Part shown: piece by piece, positions 41,790 through 53,577 of the stretch
Layout: each line of letters opens with the position of its first letter
Numbering within the stretch: the first letter of the stretch is position 1
Source of the DNA: Muraenolepis orangiensis
Taxonomy: Eukaryota; Chordata; Actinopteri; Gadiformes; Muraenolepididae
Direction: 5' to 3'
Length of the DNA: 64,000 nucleotides
NCBI GenBank assembly: GCA_027704905.1
Contig: CM051006.1
Coordinates: 9,793,725-9,857,724, forward strand
The notes under the pieces: generated by a model
Databases searched by the model: none
The model's input: the letters and a program-made list of their open reading frames with translations, nothing else
What the model was told of the DNA's origin: nothing
Program-made: the position numbers and the translations under genes

Positions 41790-42848
41790 CTGAGAGAGGA
41801 GATCGACAAGTACGGGATCAAGATCTACCAGTTCCCCGACTGTGACTCGGACGAGGACGACGAGTTCAAACAGAAGGACAAGGAGCTGAAGGTGAGGAAC
41901 CCCAACCCAAACACTTTGTCACTTTCTATTTTGTTCTATTTTGATTTATTACTGTTACTGTTTATAGTGTCAGATTCACAGATTCATATATTCTGCCACT
42001 ATGTAAGAAATACATTTGTGTATTCCTTTTGTATTTTTGGAAATATGTCATTTATAGTACATTTTTTAAATTTGTGATTTTTGTAATTGTTTTGTACATT
42101 TTTCGAAATTTGTAATTCTTATGCTTCTGTAACTTTTGCACATCTTTGGAGCTGGTGATAACATTTCAGTGTACATTGTACACCGTAACCTGTGACATGT
42201 GACAAATCAAACCAAATCTGAATCCAAATCTGAATCAATGACTCACTCACTGAGTTATCTAACAGAAGGACAAGGAGCTGAAGGTAATCCAATCACTCAC
42301 ACTGAGTCAGGTATATCTAACAAACTTTGACCTACTGGCCATGATGATGATGATGGTGATGATGATGATGATGACGATGATGACGAAGAGGTGTATCTTG
42401 AGATTGATACATAGGTAGGCAGTAGTCTAGCCGCTAGGGAGCCTAACAGGTCCTGGGTTTGAACCCCAATGTCTGCAAATTGCAGATTGCTGTTTAAACC
42501 CACGTCTAATAGTCTAATAGTCCGGGTGCAGTGGGAGAGTTATTCATGACTACAATGACAAGTCGCTGTTATGTTTGTTAGTTTGGGAGCCAGAAGCACA
42601 CCTCTGGAGGCCGAAGTAAATTTTCAATTTGACACCATTTGACTGGTTTACCCTAGTTAACCCCTAATGCACAGAGATACAATGTAAACAATGAAAGTAA
42701 CACCAAAGCATCATGAAGATAAGTAATGCATTGAGTGTATTGCAGCAAAGTGAATGCGGATAACCAGGTGGAGAGCCCCATCCCTCTGTTCCCCATGTCC
42801 ACACCCGACCCCGAGACGGAGAAACTCATCCAGATGAAGGACCAAGAG
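41790..42848 (+). pseudogene. SEPTIN5-like gene fragment, downstream exons
   Basis: Two exon-like blocks with intact splice sites. 41790-41891 (acceptor CTCTCCAG, donor GTGAGG) encodes LREEIDKYGIKIYQFPDCDS and on to FKQKDKELK, part of the septin GTPase domain. 42746-42848 (acceptor TTGCAG, donor GTGAGT) encodes SPIPLFPMSTPDPETEKLIQ and MKDQE, the region before the C-terminal coiled coil of SEPTIN5/SEPTIN4-type proteins. The exon normally between them (the ESxPFAVxGS to VHYENYRA region in family members) is missing. Septins are cytoskeletal GTPases; no septin belongs in this synteny block. No stop interrupts the pieces, but they cannot make a septin in this order. Confidence 0.8.
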
Positions 42849-43055
42849 GTGAGTGATGAACCTTATATACAAAGGTAGTAGACATTAGACATCGGTAATA
42901 TACAGAATGCAGTACGGTGCGTGTTACATAAGCATCTCTCTAAACTCAGACTCTGCATTTCTTCATGTTGTACTACGTATCTCTTTGTTCTTAACAGATA
43001 GTTGTAAAATGTCGTCATGTCCTTTAATTCATGGGAGCCCCATCTCTCCCTCTCC

Positions 43056-43399
<344 letters not shown>

Positions 43400-43497
43400 G
43401 GCGGTGTGTGTGTGTGTGTGTGGGGGGGGGGGGGATTTTTTTACCTCCCTGGGGCAATGAAATCGTGCAGCTGAAATATTGAATAACCCCCCCCCCC

Positions 43498-43532
<35 letters not shown>

Positions 43533-43546
43533 CCTCCCGCCCGCCC

Positions 43547-43700
43547 ACTCGGATTGAATCCTTTTATTGGTCACATACATGAACACACACACACACACAC
43601 AGTGAAATGTGTTTCTCTGCATTTAACCTATCCCAGTATTAAGAGCAGTGGGCAGCTATTGTATATATACAGCACTGTGTAGGGGAGCAGTGTAGCAGCC
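43547..43700 (-). mobile_element. tRNA-derived SINE, family A (5'-truncated)
   Basis: Tail side GGATTGAATCCTTTTATTGG, then CAGTGAAATGTGTTTCTCTG and ACCTATCCCAGTATTAAGAG, as in the copies at 24.9 and 60.5 kb. The tRNA-like head is missing. Confidence 0.65.
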
Positions 43701-43727
43701 GCTCCTGTGTGCTGCCCCAGTTTGTTA

Positions 43728-43800
<73 letters not shown>

Positions 43801-43928
43801 ATATCAACATAAGATGATTAGAAGTACAGTATGTAATTGGGTTTCATGTACGTTTACGGAGATACACAAACATCAGTACCCCTGTACGTTTCACTGTGAG
43901 TGTCGTATTGTCCCCGTCTCTCTCCCAG

Positions 43929-44493
43929 CTGGAGGTCCATCGAGGGCTACATCGACCACCAGTTTGAGCAGTACTTCCGGGACGAGAGCGGACTCAACCG
44001 GAAGAACATCCAGGACAACCGGGTCCACTGCTGCCTCTACTTCATACCGCCCTTTGGTCACGGGTAATGACTGCATCCTTGGTCTGCAGTCAGTGTGGTC
44101 AACCAGAAGGGTTCAAACCCCCACGTCCAGTCGCAGTCTACCTGTGGGCATCCTTGAGCTAGACGCCTGCCTTGTCTTCTTCTCTTAATGACAGTACACC
44201 TGAGATCACTGCACATTGCTTTGGATGAGAGTGTCTGCTTAATGACTTTAGCCAACCTTAACGGTAGTGGTAGTAGATATTAAATACTTTGTGCTGCTAT
44301 TTATTAATCGTTAATACTTAATAAGTCTGCACCGTAACCTTGATGCGTTAATGTGCAAGATGCCTACAGCTATCTAGCTCATCTGAAACATTTCACTGGA
44401 AGCCACTTTGAATAAAAGCTGCAGGTTAAGACAAGTCAATAGTAGAATAATACTTCTACGTCTGCTTGGAGACGATGGGAGGAGGTAAACACC

Positions 44494-44531
<38 letters not shown>

Positions 44532-44812
44532 TGCGCGTATGTGTGTGAGTGTACGTGCGCGTATGTGTGTGAGTGTGTGTGTGTATGTGTGTGTGTATTT
44601 GCGTGTGTGTGTGTGTGCGCGCATGTGTGTGTGTATTTGCGTGTGTGTGTGTTTGCGCGTGTGTGTGTGTGGCCCACATGTGGTGACCCTGCAGGCTCCG
44701 CCCGGTGGACATCGAGTTCATGAAGGCCCTGCAGGAGAAGGTGAACGTGGTGCCTCTCATCTCCAAGGCCGACTGTCTCACGCCCGGGGAAATCAAGAAA
44801 CTCAAGGAGAGG
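43929..44812 (+). pseudogene. SEPTIN5-like gene fragment, upstream exons
   Basis: 43929-44063 (acceptor CTCCCAG, donor GTAATG) encodes SIEGYIDHQFEQYFRDESGL, then NRKNIQDNRVHCCLYF and PPFGHG. 44695-44812 (acceptor CCTGCAG, donor GTAGGA) encodes LRPVDIEFMKALQEKVNVVP, then LISKADCLTPGEIKKLKER, including the AKAD-type G4 motif of septins as SKAD. These exons precede those at 41.8-42.8 kb in a normal septin gene: this last one ends at ...LKER and the exon at 41790 begins with LREEID. Here they lie downstream, so the fragment is circularly permuted. Confidence 0.8.
44497..44672. repeat. GT-rich microsatellite
   Basis: GT repeat with GCGC and TATG interruptions directly before the septin exon at 44695. 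Confidence 0.9.
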
Positions 44813-44869
44813 GTAGGACAGCAGCGTACCCACGGGAGGAGAGGGGGGGGGGGATTCCAATCATTAGAT

Positions 44870-45601
44870 CAGACTTACTCAACGCGGCATCCGCAAACGC
44901 CCAAACGCTTATTTTGTGGCCCCCGACATGCCTGGTTATGAATGCATAATAATTATAATTAACCAAAACAATAATAATAAATAAATAAATCCTGACCTGC
45001 TTTGGGCCATGGGAATAATAAAATCAAAGCAGTGTTCCCATCTAATTGACAGACATTTTGCAGACTATCTCAGAGCAGCTACAACTGAGCAACAACCAGA
45101 TCTGAAAGTACTTGTGAAAAGAATGCAGACTCAGAGCTCTCACTAGGAATAAGTAACAACTGTTTGTTATATTGTTATTGTTATTAATATTTGTGAAATG
45201 CAGACTCAGAGCTCTCAATAGGAATAAGTAAAAGGTTGTTTGTTATATTGTTATTGTTATTAATATTTGTGAAATGCAGACTCAGAGCTCTCACTAGGAA
45301 TAAGTAGCAATTGCAAACTTTATCAATGTCATCAATGCAAAGCTATTCACTCCAGTGTTAATAAAACATCAGCTTGTCCAACACTTGACACTACATTTGT
45401 TACTCAAATTGAGAATATTTGTTAAATATTCCATGATGCTTTGGAATGCATTAAAAATGACAAGCAAGACAGCATATTAAACAGCAGTAGTAAATACAGC
45501 GAATAAAATGGTACAAATATATGTTAATAATAATTTGTGGCCCTTTGCACCTGTTGTGGTTTAAATGTGGCCCTCTTGGCCTCTGAAGTTGAGTACCCCT
45601 G
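44870..45601 (+). mobile_element. hAT-type element, right copy (CATTAGAT / CTCTAGAG flanks)
   Basis: Starts CAGACTTACTCAAC and ends GTTGAGTACCCCTG. It is preceded by CATTAGAT (44862-44869) and followed by CTCTAGAG (45602-45609): the mirror image of the flanks of the left copy. It is longer than the left copy because it keeps about three tandem units near 45117-45310 (GACTCAGAGCTCTCACTAGG). Confidence 0.85.
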
Positions 45602-47189
45602 CTCTAGAGTCTACAGTGAAGAAGTCTAAATCCGAATCATACAATTCCCCAGACATTGTGTCTTGTGATTGTGTGTAGGAGCAGAGGTATGCCTATGTAT
45701 TTAATATAGGCTATTTATTTGATGGATTTTGATTATTTCAATGTACCTTTTCATTTACGTGTTAATATGTAGTGTGCAGCTGTATATTTTCTAAAAGGGA
45801 ATGCCTGTTATTCTTGTGAATATGAGTTGTCTTAAAATAAAAAATAAAAAGCACTTAAAAAGTGCTTGTGACATCATACATGTCGCATTGAGTTAAAACC
45901 GAATTTGTATAAAATACCGACATATATCGTATATCGCGATGCAGCCTAAAAATACCGGGATATGATTTTTGGTCCATATCGCCCAGCCCTACTTGGGACC
46001 AGTGCTTTTAATCATACTTACCCGACATTATGTGGCTCTATTCGGATGAGAGATGGAGTGTGTGTGGGGGTCAGGACCAGTGTTTTTAATCATACACATA
46101 CCCGACATTATTAGCCTATTCCGCCCACTTTTCGAGACGCATATAAGAACATGAAACAAGGGACCTTCATACCTCCTTATCAGCCTTATCAGAGTTTGTC
46201 TTTGGGGAAATGGTGTAAACTGAGGTAGGGCTGTCTCTGTTTAGACGTTGAGCAGCCGGTACACTACAATAACAGAGAGGAGAGGAGGCGGACACAGTTT
46301 GTCACGTATCTGGGGTAACTACCGGAAGTAAGAGTACACTGCTCTGCGATTTTTAACGTTCCGGAAGCAGGAAGTGTGACATAGGCCAATTGCGTGCTTT
46401 TATTCCATCCGCCTAGCGTACATACCACGTAGTACTTTTTATCAAGCAACCTATTCCTATCTATCACTTCCAGTTTCCGGGTAATAACATAACACAATAA
46501 GAGTCCTGCATTTAGCAGTATCATTAAACATTACATCTCCCTTCAACAAAATGAGAATCAGTTCCTGCAATGTAACAAGAATGCATGTAAACAATCAAAC
46601 ATCAATATATAACACGGCCTTATTCTACAGTACACAAGAAATGTCTTCTGGCTTGTTGTCTTCGTCTGGATCTGTAAACTGAATAACATAAATGAGCATC
46701 AACACCACAATATCAACTTTTTTATAAACTTTCAGTAACGAAAATAGTGTACTCAGTAATTATGAACAACAGAAAAGCACTAACAAGGTCTCTGTGTTAT
46801 CAGATTTACATGTTGGACTGTGGGTGGGTTGGTTTTGTTCTGTCTCTGGTTGCCTAGAGGTCGAATCGTCTTCGCTAACCTTTGGCTGCTGTGTGATGTG
46901 TTCATGTTTGTTTGTCGAGTATGTGTCGACGGTTGCGCCGCAGGTTCTCTCCCTCGCTGGTTTCGATGCGGTAACTTCGTGGAGTCTCTGCAGGTTGGAG
47001 TATTGTTGCAGGTGCCCATCCGGAGATCCCATCCGTTTCCAGCAGGAAACCGATGGGATCTCCGGTGTGCAGCGCAGCCAGAGGTCGAGCAGACTTGTTG
47101 TAATGCTGTTGCTGGCGGCGCTGGCATTACTCCCTCCTTTCTCGCACATTTTCTAGGGGGGTTACCTGGGGTCGCAGTTGCTGCGTTGT

Positions 47190-48805
47190 TGTAGGTAAGA
47201 TGGAGCGCAGTGCGCAGTGAAGGTGTGGAGCGCAGTGCGCAGTGAAGGTGCGGTGCGCATCCGCCTCCGAGATGCTCAGCAGGCTGGTCTCCTCAGGCGC
47301 CGCTGGCTTCGGCGGGCTGCCGTTCACGTCGAACCGAGCAAAAAAAGTATTTAGCTCTCCTGGGAGGGAGGTAGGGGAGTTCTCTACACAACTGGTTCTC
47401 CCTCTGAAGTTCGTTATCGTCTGCAGCCCCTGCCACATACCCCTCGCATCGTGTTTCTTGAATTTATCTTCCACTCTGTCCTTATACTCCCGCTTGGCAG
47501 TGACGATGGTCTTACGGAGGTCGTAACGGGCTCTCGTATATTCCTCCGTATTCCCGGAGCCAAAGGCGGCGTTACGCGCGTGTAGGGCAGCGCGAACATC
47601 GCCGTTAATCCACGGTTTCTGGTTGGGATATATCCGAACCGACTTGGTCGGAACAACGTCATCTATGCACTTCTTGATGAACCCGGTGACCGATGACGCG
47701 TACTCATTGATGCCAGTCAGCGTGATCAAAACAATCCCGCAGCATAGAGTCCGATTGGTCCGACCAGCATTGGACCTCCCTCACAGCGATCGGTTGCTGC
47801 TTCAGTCTCTGCCTATAGGCGGGGAGCAGCTGGATAGAGCGGTGGTCTGATTTGCCGAACGGTGGGCGGAGGAGGGCCTTGTAGCCATCACGGAAGGGGG
47901 TGTAGCAGTGGTCGAGGATCCGCTCGCCCCGTGTGCTGCTCGTTATGTGTTGGTAGAACTTCGGGAGAACCTTCTTCAGGTTCGCCTTGTTGAAGTCCCC
48001 CGCCACGATGAGAGCAGCCTCGGGGTGTGCCGATTCCAGTTCGCTGATAGCCCCATACAGTTCCTTCAGCACTGTGTCCGTGTTGGCTTGTGGGGAATGT
48101 AAACAGCGGTCACGGTTACCGCTGTAAACTCCCGAGGCAGCCAGTGTGGACGGCACATAAGCATCAGGTACTCCAGGTCCGGGGAACAGAAAGATTTGAG
48201 GGGATGTACATGACTTTGGTTGCACCAAGATCTATTTATCATGAGACATACCCCCCCTCCGCAATCTTTACCGGACAGAGCCTTTGTTCTGTCCGCCCGG
48301 TGGACGGAAAATCCTGTTGGCTCGATAGCTGCGTCGGTAACCCCCTCCGACATCCATGTCTCCGTAAGGCAGATGATACAATTGTCCTTAGTTTCCCGGT
48401 GGAATTGAATACGAGCCTGTAGCTCGCTTAACTTATTGTCCAGAGACTGTACATTAGCCAGTAGAATGGTGGGTAGTGGGGGGCGATCGGATCGACATCT
48501 CAGCCTGACTAGCACGCCGGCTCGCTTCCCTCGCTTCCTCCGGCGACGCTTGCGTGTAATCGTGCCCAAGATGGTTGGAGATAATCCAGCTGTGACTTCG
48601 GGCGGGACGTCCGAGTCGAAAGAATGAAAAAACTCCGGTAGGCGGCGAGCGACTGTCGATCTGATCTCCAGAAGTGTGCAAAAGTTATAAATGAACGTGC
48701 TGCTAACTTCCTGAACTAAAATAGTTGCGATAAAAAGATAAATACAAAAACTGCGTCGTCGGGAGCTCGCCACACGGCAGCCATCTCGTACGGCGCCATA
48801 CTCCT
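47190..48805 (-). pseudogene. LINE 5' part (Rex1/CR1-like), endonuclease and linker
   Basis: Minus strand from about 48805. Open frame 48773 onwards encodes an APE-type endonuclease start (ILLANVQSLDNKLSELQARI, IICLTETWMSEGVTDAAIEP). It shifts frame at about 48080 and continues with ALIVAGDFNKANLKKVLP and FGKSDHRSIQLLPAYRQRL. It shifts again at about 47715 into NQKPWINGDVRAALHARNAA. The RT is missing. Same clade as the LINEs at 26.9 and 31.3 kb. It is inserted in the gypsy remnant. Confidence 0.75.
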
Positions 48806-49439
48806 AGTATGGCATACACTGCTTTCATTTAGTTAACGACAGCAGCTGTAGTGATGTTGTGCAGGTGTTCGATTTCAAAGTACCTACTGAGATAGTCACA
48901 TATGACAATGTAATTTACAGAGTTCCAGGAAAACAGGTATGTTGCTACTGTCTGCCATGGGGTTTTCTGGGATCGCTTGTGAGAGCATGGGCTCCTTTGT
49001 GTTGGAGTTGCGGTGTGTTTGGCATATGTCAGTTCATTACTGTTTCCTCTATCTGTTGACCCATTCCTGGCCAAAACATGACATCTCTGGCCCTGTGTTT
49101 GCTCTTTTCCACGCCAAAATGGCCTGTATGTATGCGTTTTAGCATGTCTGCTCTGAGCTTGTGTGGAATAATAATTTGTTCACCTTTTAAAAGGATTCCA
49201 TCTGCTTCGTAGAACTCATCCCGGTGGTTCCAGTACTCGCTGATTAGTGGGAGACATTTTTTTCTCAGATCCGGCCAGCCTGACCGAATAACCTGTTTGA
49301 AAGCGGACAGCTTGTTGTCCTGAGCGGTAGCTGTCCTGATGTCTTGTAGCCTGTCTTCACTCATTGGTGCTGTGCTGATGACAGTGTGCACCTGGGTCTC
49401 CATAGCCTCAGCGAGCAAGCTGTCTTCATCATGCATGGA

Positions 49440-49756
49440 TTTCCTTCAGGCCATCAGGCTGCTGAACAAGGGCGTATAACATATAACAATGTATATTTTA
49501 TTCATTGATTTATATATATATATTGCTCTTTTCTGTGCTGATTTTTGCATTTTATAAATTGCATTTTTTATTTTTATTTTATATTCCTTATTCTATTTTT
49601 TATTCTATTTTTTATTCTATTTTTATCTATTTTTATTCTATCTTATTCTATAACTGCTGTCTGTCGTCGGGTATTGCACACAAGAATTTCACATCACTGC
49701 TTTATACTAAACTGTAAACTGTGAAGTGACAATAAACTTGACTTGACTTGACTTGA
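49440..49756 (+). mobile_element. LINE 3' end with (TTGAC)n tail
   Basis: Starts TTCCTTCAGGCCATCAGGCT, a T-rich UTR follows, and it ends GTGACAATAAACTTGACTTGACTTGAC. The target-primed tail and truncation are typical of LINE insertions. It splits the gypsy remnant. Confidence 0.75.
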
Positions 49757-49870
49757 CTCTCCTTGCCCGGTTGGTGGATGAGCGTTATGCTGTATTTTTG
49801 CAGCACGAGCAGCATGCGCTGTAGCCGTGGTGGTGCGAGAGCTAGTGGCTTCCGAAGTATTGTCTGTAAG

Positions 49871-50893
49871 GTGACAAACGCATGTGCATCAGCACCACGG
49901 GTAACGCTTTAGTCCAGCTAAGACCTGTTTCGATCTTGTGACACGGTTACGGTGGTTGACAGGGGGCGTGGCTTAGGCGGCGCACACACACACCTGTCGG
50001 CAATTGGCGATAATGACAATCACCTCACCAGGGTGTGTATATACCCTGGCATCCTGTTACTTCGGGGCTAGGTCATATGTTGTACTTTGTACTCTCTGGA
50101 CGGAATCGTTACTCCGATGCCCCGGTATCCAGACTACTCGCCTGTCCAGTGTCATTCGCTGGTCTAATACCTGTCGCTACTCCGACCTCCCGGTATCCAG
50201 ACTCCTCTCCCTTCCCGGACTACTCGCCTGTCTACTGCCTGTCGGCACTCCGCTGATCGACCTCCCGGTATCCAGACCCCTGGCCTGTCCCCGATCACTC
50301 TCTGTTGTCTATTGCAATAAAGCTTCATGTTATCGCTTCACTGTGTCGTTGGTCTGCGTTCTGGGTGCTACCAAACTACCCCCTTGTGACATCTTGGTCA
50401 GCTTGTTCTTTATTGTGCCATTCTCTCTCAACCGCGCCTGCGCTCTGTGTATGATAAGCACAATGTTTCCTCAGTTCAATGCCATAGAATCGTCCAAGCT
50501 CTGTTATTGCTCTGTTAGCATGTTTTCCCTGCCGTGAGCTTCGCGGCGGCATCAGCTAACGCGTTACCTCTGGACACGCTGTCCGAGTTACCTGTGTGTG
50601 CGTGTGTCGCATTTGATAACCGCAATCTGGCGAGGCAGCAGGATGGCATCTAATAGTTCTGATATTAGATTGTGGTGCATGATGCGCTTGCCTGCAGATG
50701 TTAGGAACCCTGGCTGTTTCCAGATGTGTGCCAACTCGTCGCGCACTACTCCAAAAGCAAACCTGCTGTCCGTGTAGATGTTAACGCTCCTATACCTTCT
50801 GCTTGTTGTACACGCCTGTGTGAGCGCAACCAACTCCGCTGCCTGTGCAGAGTAGTTGGCCGGCAATCTGCCAGCACCACTTCCTCCATTCAA
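49871..50893 (-). pseudogene. Endogenous retrovirus pol remnant (RNase H, integrase part)
   Basis: Minus-strand frame 50893-50588 encodes a retroviral-type RNase H segment (SAQAAELVALTQACTTS, VNIYTDSRFAFGVV). After a stop it continues towards about 50530. The following piece, about 50520-50400, is the latter part of a retroviral integrase core including its final Glu region, with a frame break. It continues across the solo LTR into about 49938-49875. An internal stretch between RNase H and integrase is deleted and no gag, env or paired LTRs are seen, so it is a defective relic. The type resembles gamma/epsilon-like fish elements. It joins gypsy-type sequence near 49870. Confidence 0.6.
49939..50391 (+). 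mobile_element. Solo LTR with 5-bp target-site duplication TCTTG
   Basis: Starts TGACACGGTTACGGTGGTTG and ends CCTTGTGACA. It is flanked by TCTTG at 49934-49938 and 50392-50396. It carries an AATAAA near 50318. Same family as 38115-38826 (shared CGGTTACGGTGGTTG, GGTATCCAGAC-type direct repeats and CCCCGATCACTCTCT). It is inserted in the retroviral remnant. Confidence 0.9.
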
Positions 50894-51024
50894 TAGTATT
50901 CAATTACAACTAACACAAACAATGAGATGTCATTTACATGAATTCATGTGGAGTAAATAAACACAAACAAAACAAACCAAATCAACTTGGGAGAATTTAA
51001 CAAAATATTTTGATTTAGAAAATT

Positions 51025-51112
51025 CCTCGTGCGCGATGGAATGGGGAGTAAGCATTCCATTGTTCTTGTTGCATATAGCAAATAAAAATCTTAAATCTTG
51101 ATTCTTGAATGT
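51025..51112 (+). mobile_element. LINE 3' terminal fragment
   Basis: GGAATGGGGAGTAAGCATTC, then CTTGTTGCATATAGCAAATA and an AAAATCTTAAATCTTGATTC tail. Very short, 5'-truncated. Confidence 0.75.
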
Positions 51113-51349
51113 AAACCTTTTCATCCTAACTTAACTTAAGTTAACCACACTGAACCCTAATTGGTTAATTGACCGTAACAAAGCCTCAACCGAAAGGGGG
51201 TTGCATAGAGCAAAATCGTTTGCTCTATGCAATATCGTTTTGTTTCGTTTCGTTTAGCAAGATCGTTTCGAGTCCTGTCTCATTCAGGTCCTTTTGTTCT
51301 TGTTCCTCTGTCCAAATGTCGTTGATAATCCTTTGTATCTGTGTGTATC

Positions 51350-51352
<3 letters not shown>

Positions 51353-51407
<55 letters not shown>

Positions 51408-51423
51408 GTGTGTGTGTGTGTGT
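51353..51423. repeat. (GT)n microsatellite
   Basis: GT repeat with a single GTT interruption. Confidence 0.95.
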
Positions 51424-51494
51424 CGGAGAGAGTGCACGTCACAAGAACGCATAGAAGTAGGGGGTGTCTGAGAAATGACCCTTTCCCAACTGGT

Positions 51495-51780
51495 GTGTGT
51501 GTAACATTGAGAATCCCGCTCTGGGCTCGAACTCACGACCCTCCGGCGTGAGGGGGCGAGGCCCTAACGTGAGAAGCAACCCCACAGGCCCTCTAGCCTT
51601 CATCGCTAGAACGTATTTTAGGTGTTGGGGAGGAGTGAGGTTTACTTCACGGACACAACACCACCTGCTGGTTCCGTTACACTCCTAATCCGGGTCACAG
51701 CACCAATGTAACGGTGAGTGTCCCGCTCTGGGTTGGAACTCACGACCTCCGGCATGAGAGGCAGACGCTCTAACAAAGGG
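51495..51780 (-). repeat. tRNA-like repeat, two related copies
   Basis: CCGCTCTGGGCTCGAACTCA (51518) and CCGCTCTGGGTTGGAACTCA (51722) are related. On the minus strand each reads as a tRNA-like segment with a GTTCCAACC-type B box and a GCGTCTGCCTC block. The spacer holds a non-repetitive stretch. It could be a SINE pair or part of an LTR element. Confidence 0.45.
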
Positions 51781-52284
51781 AAGCTAAGGGAGGGGGGGAG
51801 AGAGAGAGAGAGACAGAGAGAGATGTAGTTACACAGAAGAGTCAGTGTTTGACAGTGTTTGACCATGTTCAATACAGTATTGTAGTTACACAGAACAGTC
51901 AGTCAGTGTCAGTGTTTGACAGTGTTCAGTTCTCCTATGGCAGTGGGTCGAAATTGTTCTTAAATTAGCAATTAGCAACAACCCAATTAATAACAAACAC
52001 GTCCAATCGAATTCCCTTGTTTGATTTCTTTCTAGAAAGTATTAGCTGTAGGTTAGATAATTACAACGTTAACAACCACCAATTTACCTTCAGGAGCAGT
52101 AGGTCTAAGCCTCTAATCTTTGGCCCCCGGAACCGGCGGGAAGAGAAGCCGCTTCACACTTGGAAGTCATGAGAGGAAAAGACAAAAAAACACATTACAC
52201 ATTAAAACATTATTATGTTACTCGCCCCATAATAATTTGTCCTGAGCAGCGTTGCAGTTTGTGAATTCCCAGAGTGTGTGTTTT

Positions 52285-52440
52285 GGGGGTGGCAGTATAG
52301 CGCAGGAGGTAGAGGGGTCCACGTCTGACCACCGGAAGGTTGGATGAATGGGTGTATGAATGGGTGAGTGTGAGGCCTGACTTGTAAAGTGCTTTGAGTG
52401 GCCGCACTGGTTAGAAAAGCGCTACATAAATGCAGTCCAT
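52285..52440 (+). mobile_element. tRNA-derived SINE, family B (internally shortened)
   Basis: Head GGCAGTATAGCGCAGGAGGT and tail GACTTGTAAAGTGCTTTGAG with CGCTACATAAATGCA. The middle part is deleted relative to 61258-61500. It lies between two prlr-like exons. Confidence 0.7.
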
Positions 52441-52597
52441 GTTGGTTTTATTAGCACTGCTACCATGGAAACAGTGTGGAGTCTCTCTGTCACCTGCTGC
52501 TCTTCACATTCAGGATCCAGGTGAGAAGGAGAGAGACGAGGGCCAAGAAGAACGCAGTGAGAATCCACATGGACCTCTCTACCTGAGGGATGGCTGA

Positions 52598-52942
<345 letters not shown>

Positions 52943-53577
52943 GACCGTAATGGATTTCCTATCATCTTTTGCAATGGTTAATGCATAACGATAAAATAAA
53001 CGTATTCATATACTTCTGTTGTCACTTTCTGGCCATTGATTAACTATATTTCTGATACTATTTAGCATAATGCTCTTACCGACCTGACCCACACTGAATC
53101 ATTGTTGTGGAAATCTCATGATGTGGTCGATTCACGCTCCAAGATGCATCGGGGTTTGAACCCACAACCCCTCGTCGCTGGGAGTCACAACACCGTAGAC
53201 ACGACTACGTTCCGAGCCTTCGGTGGTGAGTCACTGGGTTCTCACCGCGGGGGGCCGTGGCCATCACCCGGGGACTCGCGCCAGAAGCCGCGGACGGGCT
53301 TACAGCGCAGCTGGACCAGGTAGGTCCCCCCTGAACGCAGGCTGAAGAGGCTGAAGGTCTTCTGCTGCCCGGCGTAGTGCTCCCGCCGGGACACAAACAC
53401 CAGACTGGAGATCAGACCTGTTGCGATACTGTACTGCTGAGACGTAAGTACTGGACTGTTCTGTTTTATCTGTGCAGCGACAATACTGTATTGTAGTTAC
53501 AATAGTTATTGTCTTTTTGCATGTATGTACATTTTTTCATTTGAACTACTGTAAAAAACTACATAAACTCTGACACC

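Larger units (their letters stand above)
46800..49870 (-). pseudogene. Ty3/gypsy-type retroelement pol remnant, interrupted
   Basis: Minus-strand pieces in order. About 49860-49757: end of the RNase H/tether (LQRMLLVLQKYSITLIHQPG). 49436-49029: integrase zinc-binding region with the H-H-C-C layout (residues HTGHFGVEKSKHRARDVMFW). About 49000-48829: start of the integrase core (VICDYLSRYFEIEHL). About 47100-46900: integrase C-terminal end (LRRNRRHIL). Interruptions: LINE tail at 49440-49756 and LINE 5' fragment at 47190-48805. Frames are broken, so it is inactive. No LTR was assigned to it. Confidence 0.65.

Noticed and set aside
46794..47156. Plus-strand frame of 120 codons with a hydrophobic C-terminus
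   Set aside because: Antisense to the gypsy integrase C-terminal remnant; composition explained by the opposite strand.
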